A DNA stretch of 64,000 nt, from NCBI GenBank assembly GCA_964007475.1, contig OZ023275.1, forward strand, positions 36,141,381-36,205,380, given 5' to 3'. Both the position numbers and the translations under genes were made by a program. Each line of letters begins with the position of its first letter. Position 1 is the stretch's first letter. The notes below the pieces were generated by a model. That model was not told the DNA's origin. It ran no database searches and saw only the letters and a list, made by a program, of their open reading frames with translations. The stretch is from Hybos culiciformis. Lineage: Eukaryota > Arthropoda > Insecta > Diptera > Hybotidae. Positions 1-13,500 of the stretch are shown here, in pieces.

Positions 1-1643
1 TGATTTGATTTTATTGGAATATGTGAGTGTATAATATCAGAAATCATAAGGGAATTAACAATGTTAAAAATTCTGATTTCTGATTTAATTTCTCAATAAA
101 ATCAAAAAATTAATATATAAATTCTAAAGATAACAAGTTCTGTTGGTTTATCACTTTATTCTACTCTAAATTATGTAATTTTGAAATTTATAGTTCAGAA
201 AATATTCAGTTTTATTTCTTTTTTTTGTGGATAACCAGTTCTTCTAATCCTTGACTAATAATACTTCAATTATTAATTTATTGAACGAAAAAGTTTGAAT
301 AAATCAAACTTTTAGTGAGTTCTTGTAATAAATAATCGGGTAATAAAAATTATCAAAAATTTAAACCAAAAATCATCCAAGCCGTAAACGGTATTAAAAT
401 ATTGATACATCAAAAACCCTTGTATTTATACTGAAAATTTTTCAGTACGTTATCTTGGTTGTATAACTAGTTTTATGAATTTTTGAAAAATACATTTTGA
501 GTCGCTTTTTCACATGATTCATTCAAGACTATAACGATATTCATTGTATGTCAAATAAATCTATTACCTGTTATCGAAATCTTTTGAACAAGAAAATCAA
601 GATCAAACTCCAGTCATATAATAACAAACTTGTATAATGATATTCCAATAGAAATTTAACAAAATAGAAAATATTTTTATTACTTTTTTTTTTTTTGAAA
701 AGGAAGTCACAGTTGGAAAATGTTTCAAACAATCAATAAACATAAATTTATCTTTAAAGGATTTCATTTTTATTTGAGAAATTTTTTTTTATTTGTTTTT
801 TTTTTTGTTATTTTACTTTTTTTTTTGTTTTTATTTCTTATAAACAAACATTTATTTTCTTTTATAGTGTGTACTATTTAATTTTTATTATGATACTTAA
901 AATTTGATATTTTAAAAATTATTATAATGTGTATTCGGTTATGTTTATTTACATTGATTGTTTCTAAAAAAAAATTTTTTTATCTTAAGTTCTTAAAAAT
1001 TTAATTTGTGGCCAATAAATAAACAAAATAATAATATCATTTCGTTGTTTTGAATGTAAATATAATAAAAAAAATATATGTATATATATTCTTCAAATTA
1101 TTCTTGTGCGAATATGAAATATGTATATAATGTAGATAACATTTGTGCAAATCTCAATAAGAATCTTTGTGAGAAGTTTTAATTTCAAATATTTTATACA
1201 TTAGCTCAGGGAAATAATTTTCTTTATTAGATGTTCGAAATAACTTTTTGAACGGGCCAAATATTTATAGGCCTCCATTTAAATGTTTTTTTAAATATGG
1301 GTATTGTAAAATTTGCTAGAATTAATTTTTGAATAATCCCTTTCCCGATTTCATCTTATTAATTCAAGTATAGTTAGTTGTTCTATGTATGTTTTAGACG
1401 CAAATCAGAAGTTCCTTAAAATATGTAATACATTAAAATTTTTATTTTTACTTTGTTCTTTATCCTCCAGAATTGGATGAGTGAGTGAAATCTGAATTCT
1501 CGATAAATAAATCAGTGAATTCTAAAGTATTTTTGAAATTCGATTTTCGTAGAGTTTTGGGTCTGGCTGCGGATTGTTATCTTCATCATCTGCCAGACTT
1601 TAAGGACAATTATTTTAAGGATTAATAATATTTATTTACCTAC
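1..1643 (-). other. Intron sequence of the homeobox-like gene, running off the left edge
   Basis: On the minus strand this follows a strong donor (CAG then GTAGGT) that closes the exon at 1644-2127. No homeodomain or other coding segment was found here, so the next exon should lie left of the window. The stretch holds poly-A/T runs and one copy of a dispersed repeat (about 660-1075). Confidence 0.45.
660..1075. repeat. Dispersed repeat, copy A (partner at about 18150-18580)
   Basis: Long blocks match the 18.15-18.58 kb region in the same order and orientation, for example gaaaaggaagtcacagttgg, tttttattatgatacttaaa and cttaagttcttaaaaattta. The copies differ by indels in their A/T runs. No open frame or terminal structure identifies a transposon class. 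Confidence 0.7.
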
Positions 1644-2127
1644 CTGAATTATTATTGGCAACGCGAATTGGGGTTGGTCTAATAATAGATTTAATTAAAT
1701 CACTAGATTGACATAATTGATTCTGTTGTAATTGTAAACGATTTAATTCAATTGTTGGATTTAAAAATATATTTGATATATGAATTTTTTTTTCATTTAT
1801 TACATTTGCAACATTATTTAAATTTCTGCAGCAATCATAATCTTGATTAATTAAAATAGTATGATTATGATTTAAAATCATTGATTTATTATCATTATTT
1901 GAATCAATTTTATTTAATAATCTGTCAACACTAAAGCTTAATTGAATTTTATTATTATTATTATTATTATTATTTTGATTTATTTCTATTTCATTAATAT
2001 TTTTAATTTGTGTATTATTATTGTCATAATTAATTTTAATTGATTCACTGGAATCACTTGATAATTCATTTTCAGTATTCAATAGAATCATTTTATTATC
2101 ATTAACTATTGAACTCATAATTAACAT
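1644..2127 (-). CDS. First coding exon of a probable homeodomain transcription factor (eh1 motif)
   Basis: The exon starts at an ATG at 2127 (a second in-frame ATG lies 9 bases on) and ends after 161 codons plus one base at a perfect donor CAG|GTAGGT. The encoded N-terminus is Asn-rich, including an eight-Asn run from an ATT-repeat tract. It contains LSFSVDRLL near residues 63-71, which fits the engrailed-homology-1 Groucho-binding motif (F-S-[IV]-x-x-[IL]-L) found in many NK, H2.0/HLX, Msx and related homeodomain proteins. A second short block, IRPTPIR, lies just before the splice site. The homeodomain itself is not in the window and would lie to the left. An H2.0/HLX-like gene is my best guess because those proteins carry an F-[SG]-[IV]-D-R-[IL]-L motif, but Dbx or another eh1-bearing class is possible, so no symbol is given. 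As an alternative, the reading frame could be a chance low-complexity ORF; the eh1 motif plus the strong donor argue against that. Confidence 0.5.
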
Positions 2128-3284
2128 TTGTTATTATTATTAGGTTGTTTCATTTCAATCAACCTTTTAATTATCTGTCATTATTAGAAATTAAATTATA
2201 TAAAAAATTCACTAAATAATATAAACTAATAATAAATTAATTTAATTAATTAATTTTAAATTTTTCGCAAATATTATATTCAATTCTAGAACTTTTTTAA
2301 ATGAAACATTATAAGTATGTTGTATTAACTATAATATTTGTGAATTATTCTTAATTAAGTAAAACATACTTAAACAAAGTTTAATTGTAATCATTTATCT
2401 TATTGCGCTTATTTTAGTAAAGCAAGTTTTTTTTTTGTATAACGTTTTATTATTATTTAGCGTTTGAATTTATTTACATTTACAAGTTTTAATAATAAGT
2501 TTTATAATGAAATAATGTAAAATTCTTATAAATATTTAAGCATTTTGTTGGATCAAATAATCAATTAATAACATCGAAAAATAATCATCTAAAATTTCAT
2601 TGATTCAATAGCATTACTGTGCTTAAAAGAATCTCAAAATTTAAGACGAGAATACTAAAATTTTAGACATCATTTTTAAAAAAATCAATATCCTGTTGTT
2701 TTATCAATTAAGATTATCGAAATTTTTTATATATTGGTTTCTAAATTTATTCAATATTTTGTTAACATATATTTTAATATGGAAATATAAATTTAAAAAA
2801 AATGATTAAATTTTTACAGATTAATTAATAATAAATTTTATTAATCAATCAAAAAAAAAATTAATATTTATGCAGTAACAATATGTTATAAAACTGTTTA
2901 CAAAATAATTTTCCAGATGATTAATTTTTTGTAAAAGGGTTTATTCATTATTAAAGATATTAGTCTTAAGTTCAGAAATTTTTGATCAGTGGTTTTTTGC
3001 ATGTAGCAAAATGTTAAAAAATACTTTTATTTATAATTAGAAACTAAGTTGTATCCATAATTAGAATAATTTTTTAATAAAAAAAAAGGAAAAACTCAGC
3101 AGTTTTTCCATAAATATTTTAAATAAGAAAAAACATTACGGATGGAATTTCGATAATAGTTTCTAAGTAAAAACAATTTTTTTCTATAGAAATATTTCAT
3201 TAGACCACTGCCCACTTACTATTAATTCGTATTAAGTATTTATTATGTAGTTAATAATATTTAATATTATTAATTTATTTTATG

Positions 3285-3329
<45 letters not shown>

Positions 3330-3727
3330 TATATATAAATAAAAAAATTTTATAATTTATAGATTTTGAATTTATATTAATGTCCTTTTATAATTTGTAC
3401 ATAACATAAACATAATATGTATAATAAAATTATGTCATATTTCATACTATGATTGTACGTAAGAAATTTTTGAGATTACAATGCGACTTTTTCATATTTC
3501 TTTTACGCACGACTTAATAGACTTATAGCGAAGAGATTTAATTACGAATCGAGAAGATCGAATTTAGTTCAAGAAATTAGTAATATCGATACATCGATAC
3601 TGTGGAAAATTAGCATCATTAAAATTTATTTCAAAATTGAAAATTTTTCAATTTTTGTAATCTTTTTTTGTTTCTAAAAATTCTTTTACACATTTGTTTC
3701 GAGTAATTTTTGTAATATTAACAAAAT
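2128..3727. other. Intergenic AT-rich DNA, no gene seen
   Basis: This is upstream of the homeobox-like exon and would hold its promoter. I see no conserved reading frame. The only structured item is the (AT)n tract near 3289-3338. Confidence 0.6.
3289..3338. repeat. (AT)n microsatellite
   Basis: A nearly pure AT dinucleotide tract of about 37 bases continues with interrupted TATA/AAAT units. Confidence 0.9.
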
Positions 3728-5162
3728 TGTTAACATTTAATAGTTTTCTTCTCAAAATGATTAATAACATTAAATAAATTATGGTATTTAATTAATTTAC
3801 AATGTTTATAATAAAACCACGTATAATCTGGTTAAGTTAATGATCTTCAGTTGATCATCATTTGTCAAATAAATTATTATTTTTTATTACTGTTTACAAT
3901 GATGTAGATTTATTTATGGGTTTTATTAATGAAATCCATAAAAAATTCACAGTAGGATTTTTTTCTTTTTTAGGTTGAATTTATAATGAATATAAGTTCG
4001 TATTTAAATTACCGAGCGCCACGCAACCGTATTATTGAATATTATTCAAATTACTGGCTAATTGAATTAAATGATCATGGATATTAACCAGAAAAACGAT
4101 CTTGATTTCATATACAGATATAAAAATATTTCCTTATGCTCAGCTTGTGTATCTTTTGCACGTTGTTTACATTAAAAAATATATTAAATGATTGAATTAG
4201 TTTTTAATGTAAGCGACATAATATTATAATTTTAATTTTAAAGAAAAAAACATTTTTTTTAAATACTTCTTTAACATTCTAAAGGTTGATAAATTATGAT
4301 AGAATTTTTAATTTGTAATGAAACCATGAAACGTAAAAATAAAAGAACTCAGTCAAAATAGCATATAGTTAAAAAGACCACATACAAATACATTATATTG
4401 TATATTATTAAACAAAGTTGAAAAAAAAACTTATCAATTTTAATTTTATACTTAAAAGTTTTCAAAAGAAATTAAATTTAAAACTTAATTACAAATTTTA
4501 CAAAAACAAAATTCATAGTGCATAGCAAATTGTGCATGCAATTTGAATTGCAAATCTAAATTTTCAAATTTTAAAGTTATTTTATATTTAATGTGTGTTG
4601 ATTCAAAAATATTTAACTTGTTCCAAATCGATAGTGAATTTATTTTAACTAATAAAAATTCTTTCATTAAGATATTTTTATTTTAATAAAGGCGGAGTTT
4701 CAATAATTTTTACAAAGTAAAATCCGATTGGATAAGATACTTTAATAATTAACTATGCGGTCAACAAAACAAAAGATTTTATTAATTTTTTGATAGATTT
4801 TTTCAGGACTGGTTATTGAAGTTTTATAATTTTTAATAGAAAATAATAGAACTTTAAGCTCTAGTGCTGGAAATTAAATAAAAATTATTTCATTACTCTT
4901 GCTAAAGAATAATACTATTAAATATATAAAAGTACGAAGTAAATTTCGGTGACTATAATTATTCTATTGTTTCAGTTGATTACGTTTGTCATAATTTAGT
5001 GCATTGAGTGTTTTCTCGCGTTTTAGAAAAATATAATAAATTTGTTGGATATAGAATATAAGTAGGCAATAAATATATTTCCTAAAATTAAAACACATTT
5101 ATATTATATTTATGTATTTTTTATTATTTACCTATTTATAGATCTAAGGAAACAGATTGATT
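3728..5162. repeat. 1.4 kb near-identical direct duplication, copy 1 (ends at the N gap)
   Basis: This segment is repeated almost base for base at 5363-6803. The few differences include a base change near 4128, a 5-base ATATT-type indel near 4400 and single-base changes near 4310 and 4970. Copy 1 stops exactly where the N run starts. A short open frame at 4485-4667 is only part of the repeated non-coding sequence and shows no family resemblance. Confidence 0.95.
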
Positions 5163-5362
5163 NNNNNNNNNNNNNNNNNNNNNNNNNNNNNNNNNNNNNN
5201 NNNNNNNNNNNNNNNNNNNNNNNNNNNNNNNNNNNNNNNNNNNNNNNNNNNNNNNNNNNNNNNNNNNNNNNNNNNNNNNNNNNNNNNNNNNNNNNNNNNN
5301 NNNNNNNNNNNNNNNNNNNNNNNNNNNNNNNNNNNNNNNNNNNNNNNNNNNNNNNNNNNNNN
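5163..5362. other. Assembly gap of 200 N
   Basis: An unbroken run of 200 N. It is flanked by the two copies of the 1.4 kb sequence, so its size is probably a placeholder. Confidence 0.99.
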
Positions 5363-6803
5363 TGTTAACATTTAATAGTTTTCTTCTCAAAATGATTAAT
5401 AACATTAAATAAATTATGGTATTTAATTAATTTACAATGTTTATAATAAAACCACGTATAATCTGGTTAAGTTAATGATCTTCAGTTGATCATCATTTGT
5501 CAAATAAATTATTATTTTTTATTACTGTTTACAATGATGTAGATTTATTTATGGGTTTTATTAATGAAATCCATAAAAAATTCACAGTAGGATTTTTTTC
5601 TTTTTTAGGTTGAATTTATAATGAATATAAGTTCGTATTTAAATTACCGAGCGCCACGCAACCGTATTATTGAATATTATTCAAATTACTGGCTAATTGA
5701 ATTAAATGATCATGGATATTAACCAGAAAAACGATCTTGATTTCATATACAGATGTAAAAATATTTCCTTATGCTCAGCTTGTGTATCTTTTGCACGTTG
5801 TTTACATTAAAAAATATATTAAATGATTGAATTAGTTTTTAATGTAAGCGACATAATATTATAATTTTAATTTTAAAGAAAAAAACATTTTTTTTAAATA
5901 CTTCTTTAACATTCTAAAGGTTGATAAATTATGATAGAATTTTCAATTTGTAATGAAACCATGAAACGCAAAAATAAAAGAACTCAGTCAAAATAGCATA
6001 TAGTTAAAAAGACCACATACAAATACATTATATTATATTGTATATTATTAAACAAAGTTGAAAAAAAAACTTATCAATTTTAATTTTATACTTAAAAGTT
6101 TTCAAAAGAAATTAAATTTAAAACTTAATTACAAATTTTACAAAAACAAAATTCATAGTGCATAGCTAATTGTGCATGCAATTTGAATTGCAAATCTAAA
6201 TTTTCAAATTTTAAAGTTATTTATATATTTAATGTGTGTTGATTCAAAAATATTTAACTTGTTCCAAATCGATAGTGAATTTATTTTAACTAATAAAAAT
6301 TCTTTCATTAAGATATTTTTATTTTAATAAAGGCGGAGTTTCAATAATTTTTACAAAGTAAAATCCGATTGGATAAGAAACTTTAATAATTAACTATGCG
6401 GTCAACAAAACAAAAGATTTTATTAATTTTTTGATAGATTTTTTCAGGACTGGTTATTGAAGTTTTATAATTTTTAATAGAAAATAATAGAACTTTAAGC
6501 TCTAGTGCTGGAAATTAAATAAAAATTATTTCATTACTCTTGCTAAAGAATAATACTATTAAATATATAAAAGTACGAAGTAAATTTCGGTGACTATAAT
6601 TATTCTACTGTTTCCGTTGATTACGTTTGTCATAATTTAGTGCATTGAGTGTTTTCTCGCGTTTTAGAAAAATATAATAAATTTATTGAATATAGAATAT
6701 AAGTAGGCAATAAATATATTTCCTAAAATTAAAACACATTTATATTATATTTATGTATATTTTATTATTTACCTATTTATAGATCTAAGGAAACAGATTG
6801 ATT
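5363..6803. repeat. 1.4 kb near-identical direct duplication, copy 2 (begins at the N gap)
   Basis: Copy 2 begins at the first base after the gap and matches 3728-5162. The shared sequence runs to the end of copy 1 (cagattgatt); beyond 6803 the sequence is unique. This is the pattern expected when two contig ends or haplotypes overlap but were not merged. Confidence 0.95.
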
Positions 6804-8396
6804 ATCGAATTACGTTAAACAATTCAATTAATATGTTTACCTATTTATTTATTTCTTTAATAAAAAAATGTGTGCACATATAACTCCCAAAATGAATAAT
6901 AAAAAAATTATCATATCATCATAAATCTAAATTATGTTTAATTTTGTATTTTTTATTTTATTTTCCGCAACCCCTAAAATAAATAATTGTATATAAATGT
7001 AGTAGTATATAAATATAAATTCCACTTAGATTATTTTCATTAAATTAATTTTATTCCACCATAAAAAAGAAAATATTGAAGTCTTTTTGTTTGTTTTTAT
7101 TTTATTTTTATTTTTTTAATGTAACTTATCTAGGTACATAAAATTTTTCTTAACCAGTTTTTACCATATAATTTGGTATATGTTTTTTTGATAAAAAAAA
7201 AGTCTATGTAGTATGATGGTAGCTACATTAGTATGTATAGTGGAAATAAAATAAGCACCCTAAATGTAGGAAAACTTTTTAATTTACCTTTTCTTGACAT
7301 TTATTTTATAAGATATTCTTCTTTATGAAATGAAAATAACTTTTCTTTTCATCATATATTATTATTCATTTTTCACTTTATTTATTATTTAATAGTACAG
7401 AAGCTTAGAGGTTTTGAATTTGGTTGGTTAATAAATATTATTAAATAATCTAGTACCTATAATTTTATGTAAAAATCTTAGCAAACCGATAAAGCGGACC
7501 TAAAAGTCATTAGATGTGATATAATGTCTTAAAAAAGAATTACTATAATTCATACAATTATACTCAAAAGCGATAGTTTAAAAGCGATTTTTGTGATATT
7601 ATATATGAAAAAATGTTGGTATTGCAATTAACCAAAGAATTAAATATAGGTAAAAGCTGCGTTGCTTAGTCCAATTTCCAATTTGAACCTTATCTATTGG
7701 TTAAGTTTCCAGTCTTAATAAAAAAAACTTTTTGTACTTGTGTTAATATTTTCGGCTAGAATTCTATTTCATATAAATTTAGTGGTAAAGAAAAATAATT
7801 TTTGTATTATTGTATAGTACATTAACATACATTATATTTTAACTGATTTTAATATGTATAAATAATAAAGTTACGTATTTTTTGTAAAAGTTTATTCCAA
7901 TTCTGAATGAAATAAGTAACTTAACGAATTATTACAAAAATTTTCATTATAAATATTTTACACTTTTAAACTGACTAAAAGAGCGTGAACAATTTCACTT
8001 CTAAACATATGCTTAATTTATTACATATCACATACATCCCATACACGTTTGTTTTTGAAAACTGAAATAAAATAGCGCATTTAGGTTGATGAATCTTTTT
8101 TCATTTTTAGCTCACCGATTACATTTAATGGTTGATATTAAATTCTATAGCAATAGTTTAATACAACTAGGACTGTGTACTTAAAAATGAACTAATATTT
8201 TATTTTTAGCTTTTTTGCTGACAAGTAAAAAATTATTTCACTTGAAGAAAGTTTTAAAAGCTTTAAATACTTGTTCTTTTTGGTAAATTTAATCAGTTTA
8301 TTCCAAGGCACGAGACCAATTTATTACTAAAATTAGGCAAACAAAAAAAAACGAAGATATTATTTAAGTTTAACGTGAGAACAAAATGTGAACGTT
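6804..8396. other. Intergenic, no gene seen
   Basis: AT-rich DNA between the duplicated segment and the first SAM-domain gene. No open frame with family resemblance and no RNA gene were recognised. The last few hundred bases should contain the promoter of the SAM gene; no clear TATA box was found. Confidence 0.55.
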
Positions 8397-9762
8397 ATGA
8401 ATGAAAAAATTGATTTTAATATTCGAAGACAATCAATAGCTTTAAGTAGATATAAGTTTAATCCAGCAATGGAAATAAAAATTCAACGTAAAATTCCTAA
8501 ACCACATATTCCAAAAAGTTTTCAAGTTTCGCCAGATTCTTTAATAGAGCTTGCTGGAAATGTGGTTAAAAAATTGCCAATACCAAAAGTTTTTAACTGG
8601 AGTAATATAGATGTAATTGAATGGATTGACAATTTAGGATATCCTGAATATATGGTAAAAATGAGTTACACTTATTTATTTATAATTGCTCTGAGACGTA
8701 ATTGTTTTATATGTATAGTTAAAAGGGATTTTTATCTTATTCTTTTTTTAACGAAGATTTTCAATAATTTATCTTAATTGTTAATTACAGGATGCTTTCA
8801 GTGAAAATCAAATTAATGGTTCCAGCTTAATTTTTTTGGATGCATCAGCTCTATCATTAATGAATATTCGAAATTTTACTCATATACAAGAAATTACTAA
8901 ATCTATAAGAATGCTGTATGGAATTGAAATGCTTAATTATATTCGCAGCATTTCATTGCCACCGAAATATCCATGGACCCATTTTTTAGAGTTTAGCACG
9001 AAAACTGGATTAAAATTTGAACAAACAAATGCCGTTGAACTGTGGCGAAAAATGAAAATCGTTCGTTCATCAAAATATTCTAATCATTGGGAGGATTTGA
9101 AAACTTGTTTACAACATCCACGGTGCAGAGAATATGAAATGATTGGCAACAAAAGAAGGGAAAATCTTTATAAATTAAGAAAACCAATAATGCAATATTA
9201 TTCAGCAGATAATATAAGAAACAAAAGAAGACAACTTAATTCTGAAGAATTTTCAAAAGAAATGAAATTAACTCAATCTGATATATGTTATAATTGTCAT
9301 AATGATGGTATGATTGTGATGAGTCAAGAGTATCAGAAAAAAATGTTATCTTGTGATAAATCTAATATTAATGTGAAAAAAGAATACACAAAATATTTTC
9401 AACATAATTTAGATGATAATGAATCAATATTTAGTTGTAATTGTTTACCACCGTGCACTTGCAAATGGAATATGGAAAGAAAATATTCCATTCCTCGGCC
9501 TAGTGCCACTTTAAGAAATAAACATCATAGAAAATCTGATTCTCAAATCCCTGATGCAAAATTAGATATGAAAATTTATGGAGCAATTTTGAAAAAACCA
9601 GAAAGTGATGAACAAATTTATCCAAAATCTTTTAGCAAAGGCTTAAAAGTTCAATTTTCAAAAAAGAAAATTTCAGCAAAAATATCTGAAAGAATTTCTG
9701 GAAAAGTATCTGCCTCTGATAATAGTGACAATCAAACAAATGAAAATTCTGGAAATTTGTGA
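8397..9762 (+). CDS. SAMD15-like sterile alpha motif protein, paralogue 1
   Basis: Two coding exons: 8397-8654 and 8791-9762 (phase-0 intron of 136 bases, donor ATG|GTAAAA, acceptor TTACAG), 409 aa. The start is the ATG at 8397; an ATG at 8386 runs straight into a stop. After an N-terminal block with PKSFQVSPDSLIELAG, residues about 68-135 form a SAM domain (W-S-N-I-D-V-I-E-W-I ... LGYPEY ... NFTHIQEITKSIR). Next comes a block RSISLPPKYPW that is typical of the SAMD15 family. The C-terminal half is basic and low in complexity and holds a Cys cluster, CNCLPPCTCKW. SAM domains mediate protein-protein contacts; the cellular role of SAMD15 proteins is not established. The paralogue at 24103-25198 has the same intron position and the same C-terminal Cys-Pro-Pro-Cys-T block. 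A possible poly(A) signal AATAAA lies at 9779. I am confident of the SAM domain, less so of exact orthology. Confidence 0.85.
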
Positions 9763-10575
9763 CTAATATAAAAGTATAAATAAAATCCAGATGATGCGTT
9801 AGAAATTGTAATCTGGCATTATTTATGTAATATGCAAATATGCTTTCTTCGTCAAGGATGCATAGTTAAAGAAAGCTTTTATATATATGAAGAAATTAAA
9901 TCGGCCCAACAAAATATTATTAATGTTATTACAAATAATATCAAAAGAAAATAATTTTTATTCCAAGAAATGTGAAAATTTGTCCAAATTATATGGTAAA
10001 ATTAATGGTAAATATTTTATACGAAAGAGCTTTCCAAATTATTTTGTTTATCATAAATGAATATAAATTACTATTATGTTATACCAAATATACATATAAA
10101 TATTCTAATTTGTTATCTTACTTTTTATTGTGATATCAAATTTCATTCATAATTAAAAATTAACAAAAAAAAATTTTTTTTATTATGATATTATTTAAAT
10201 TTATAAATCTAATTACTAAACTATAATTTTTTCTTCTACCCACATCATTTACAACTTAAATTTATGTTATTACACGAACTCATTAGTTAAAAATATTCAT
10301 AAAATTTATGAAGTGTTTTTTTTTTCTTTAAACATAATTAGTTAAAAAAAAATTATATTTAATTAAACAATTCATATTCAGAAAAAAAAAAAAAAAATAA
10401 TCACCTGATGAAACTAATTCAAATAAAAAAGAAGTAAAATTGAAATTTTTATTATGGTTAAAAAAAAAACAAATCATATTTATATTTCATAATAATCATA
10501 ATCAATAAAATGGAATTTTTAAAATTTGTATAAAAAAAAAACAAAAAATTCTTATAAACAAAGATGAAAAATTTT

Positions 10576-10597
10576 ATATGTCGCGTCGCGACCATAT
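10576..10597. repeat. Near-perfect palindrome with TCGCGTCGCGA core
   Basis: The site reads atatg-tcgcg-t-cgcga-ccatat. The inner 11 bases are a perfect odd-length palindrome, and the flanks continue the symmetry with one extra base. Four CpGs in 11 bases stand out in DNA of about 20% GC. It could be a protein-binding site; no factor is assigned. Confidence 0.6.
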
Positions 10598-13500
10598 AGT
10601 GCCACCGAAAACAAATTTATTGATGACATTTTTAACTTTATATATTTAAATGGTTATATGACACCCAATTGTGAGATAAAAAAAAATTGTTTTTGTTTTT
10701 TATTTTTATTTTTTGAATAAATATGACCACCACCAATGATCGTCATCATCATAATTAACATTTTTAACAAGGTTTTAATTTATATAAAAGAAAAAAGGAA
10801 GAGGAGATTCGATATTCAAAATATAATTTCAGTAAAAGAAAAAATAAAAGGCATCCCGTTGTTATTACAAAACTTTATAAAAATAAATAATTTTAGGGCA
10901 AAAAAAAAATTATTTAAAATTTTTAAACTTTATGTGTGGTTGTGGAACTTCGAAATCGAATGCATAATAATTAAATATAGAGTCTCAAAAGTTTGATATT
11001 AGTTTTAGCGGACCCCCTTTATTTTGTGCCTTAAAAACATAAAAAATTATTATTATAGGATAAAAGTATAATATTAATTTTTTTAAATTTCTTTGACACA
11101 ACAATCATATGAATATTCATGTCATTTGATATATTTTTTTTTTAGTGATTCGTTTTTTCTTATAATTACTTCAAATACATAATTTAATGTATACCAACTT
11201 ATATTGTAGTTATAGTATTAGTACCATGCTTATGCTTATCGTAAAATATTTCCTTGTTTTATATAGTTAAAGTATACATAAAGTAGCCTTGGTATAACGC
11301 CAGATTAATTAATATAACAAATAAAATATATTTAAAAAAAATTCTTATAAATAGTTTTCATTTTAAAATATGTTTTATTTGTTTAATTTTTTTTTTTCTC
11401 TTTTAATTTTAATACACATTTTCAATTAAAATTCAATAAAATTTATATTATTATCATAAAATTTGGTATTATGTTAATGATATTAATAAAAAAAAGTTCA
11501 CGCCACAATCAAAAGAAATTTGAAACCACTGACAATATTTTAATCATAATCTCATTTGCATCACATTATATACATATATCTTTTTTTTAGTTATAATCTT
11601 ATTTTTTTAAATTTTTTTTTTTGTTATTTTGATTGGTTTATCTTTTTTTGAACACCTACAGATTATGATTATTATCAATATTTTCATATTATACAATGAC
11701 ATTTTTATTGGATTAAAATTATTATTTATTAAACAACCTAATGTAAATTGGAAATGTCAGAAATTACGAAGAAAGAAAATAATCAATTCAGTCTTATTTT
11801 GAAGTCCGAAGACTAAAAAAAAAATTAAATTAATCGATATTTAATGCCTTTTAGCTAAGAATTCAACCTTATAAACATAAAATTAATTGAATCTTAAAAG
11901 TTTATGTCAAAGCTCGATATCAAGTGAAATATTGAATTTTATTTTTGATTAAATTTATATTCAAGTCCTTAGATTAGTGTGATTCCCTACAATATAAACA
12001 TTTATTGTTATTATAATTTATATAATTTCGAAAATTTTGTAAAATTATAATTATTCGAAAAAAATTCATAAATTTCCAATAAAATTATAGGTATAGTTAT
12101 ATGAATATGTTTTTAAAGGAATAAATTAAATTCACATTATTTCAGGTATATTATACAATGAATACATATGCCGATACCAACCTCATGCTGTTTCAATTTA
12201 ATTTTCATTAAATTCTTCACTTGCGTGTTAATTTCTTTAATTGGAAAATTATATTTTATTATATTAATATCTTAAACATGTCATATGAATTGGTATGAAT
12301 TTACAAAAAAAAATAAAAAATAATTTTCTTGTTTTGTTATGTTAAATATTTAATATTTTTTAAACTTAGTTTTTCCATTACAATTCAAATATTCTCAAAA
12401 TTGATTTAACTTAAAAAATTTCGATAGCAAAATTGGTAAATTGATAAAAAATTAGATTTGAGAATGTTATTATCTTAAGAATTATTATTAAAAAATAATG
12501 TGTCTAGAAAATTATTTTTAGATTTAAGGAATAATTAGTTATTTATTCAAATTATTAAAATAATTAAGTGATAATTTAGGTACACTTTTAAATGATAAAA
12601 AATTGATAAAATTTTGTTCAAAAGTAAAATATTAATAAAGCTTATAGTTGTAAAGTATTAAAATTGCATAAATATATTTAAACAAATAATTATGGTAATT
12701 TTTAAAAAATAATATAATGTTATTAAATTAATGACGGGTACATGACTTGGTGGAAATATTATTATAGTAAAATATTTCATAAAATACAGTCTATAAATTA
12801 ATATTTTAAATATTTATATGAATAATAATTGCATTTTAATATTGTAAATTAATGCGAAATATATTTAGAGGGTTGTTGTATTAAAAGTGTTTGATTTAAG
12901 CTGATTTTTCTCTGTGCATTTTCAATGGATATGAGAAACATATATGGAATAATAAAAATTTAACTATTTTGAATCTTAAATTAAAACTTACTAATCAGGA
13001 ATTAAATTTTTTTTTCATAAATCTTATTCCCTAAATTTAATAAAATCGTATTAATATTATTCTAATATAAATGTAATAAGAATTAATAAGTGAGTAATCA
13101 TCGATATAAGTATAATTGTTTAACTATTTTTTCCGTAAAATTCTTACTTTTAATAAAATTACCCAAATCTGGGAAAATTCTAATGAAATTCTATATTTCT
13201 GCAATTGAGAATGTTTTTGAACATACATAAGCAAGCATAATGGCAATATTTGATTTAATGACTTTTTTTGATATTAAGATAGAAATTTCATATAGTGGTC
13301 ATACAATATTTTAATATTCATAATATTTTATGTATTTGGATTGAAATCAAACATAGTTAAGCGCAGTATGTAAAAATTTGATTTTAAAAATTATAGAAAA
13401 TTTATTTTTATAACCACAGTTATGAAGGAAACATATATGGGAATATTTCCAAATTTCATGCATAAATATTTCAAAATAGGTAGATTCAAAATAATGATTG

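Noticed and set aside
5136..5405. Reading frames across the N gap
   Set aside because: They consist of unknown bases and carry no information.
8388..8396. Start of the SAM gene three codons earlier (8388)
   Set aside because: The codon there is GTG. The first usable eukaryotic start in frame is ATG at 8397.
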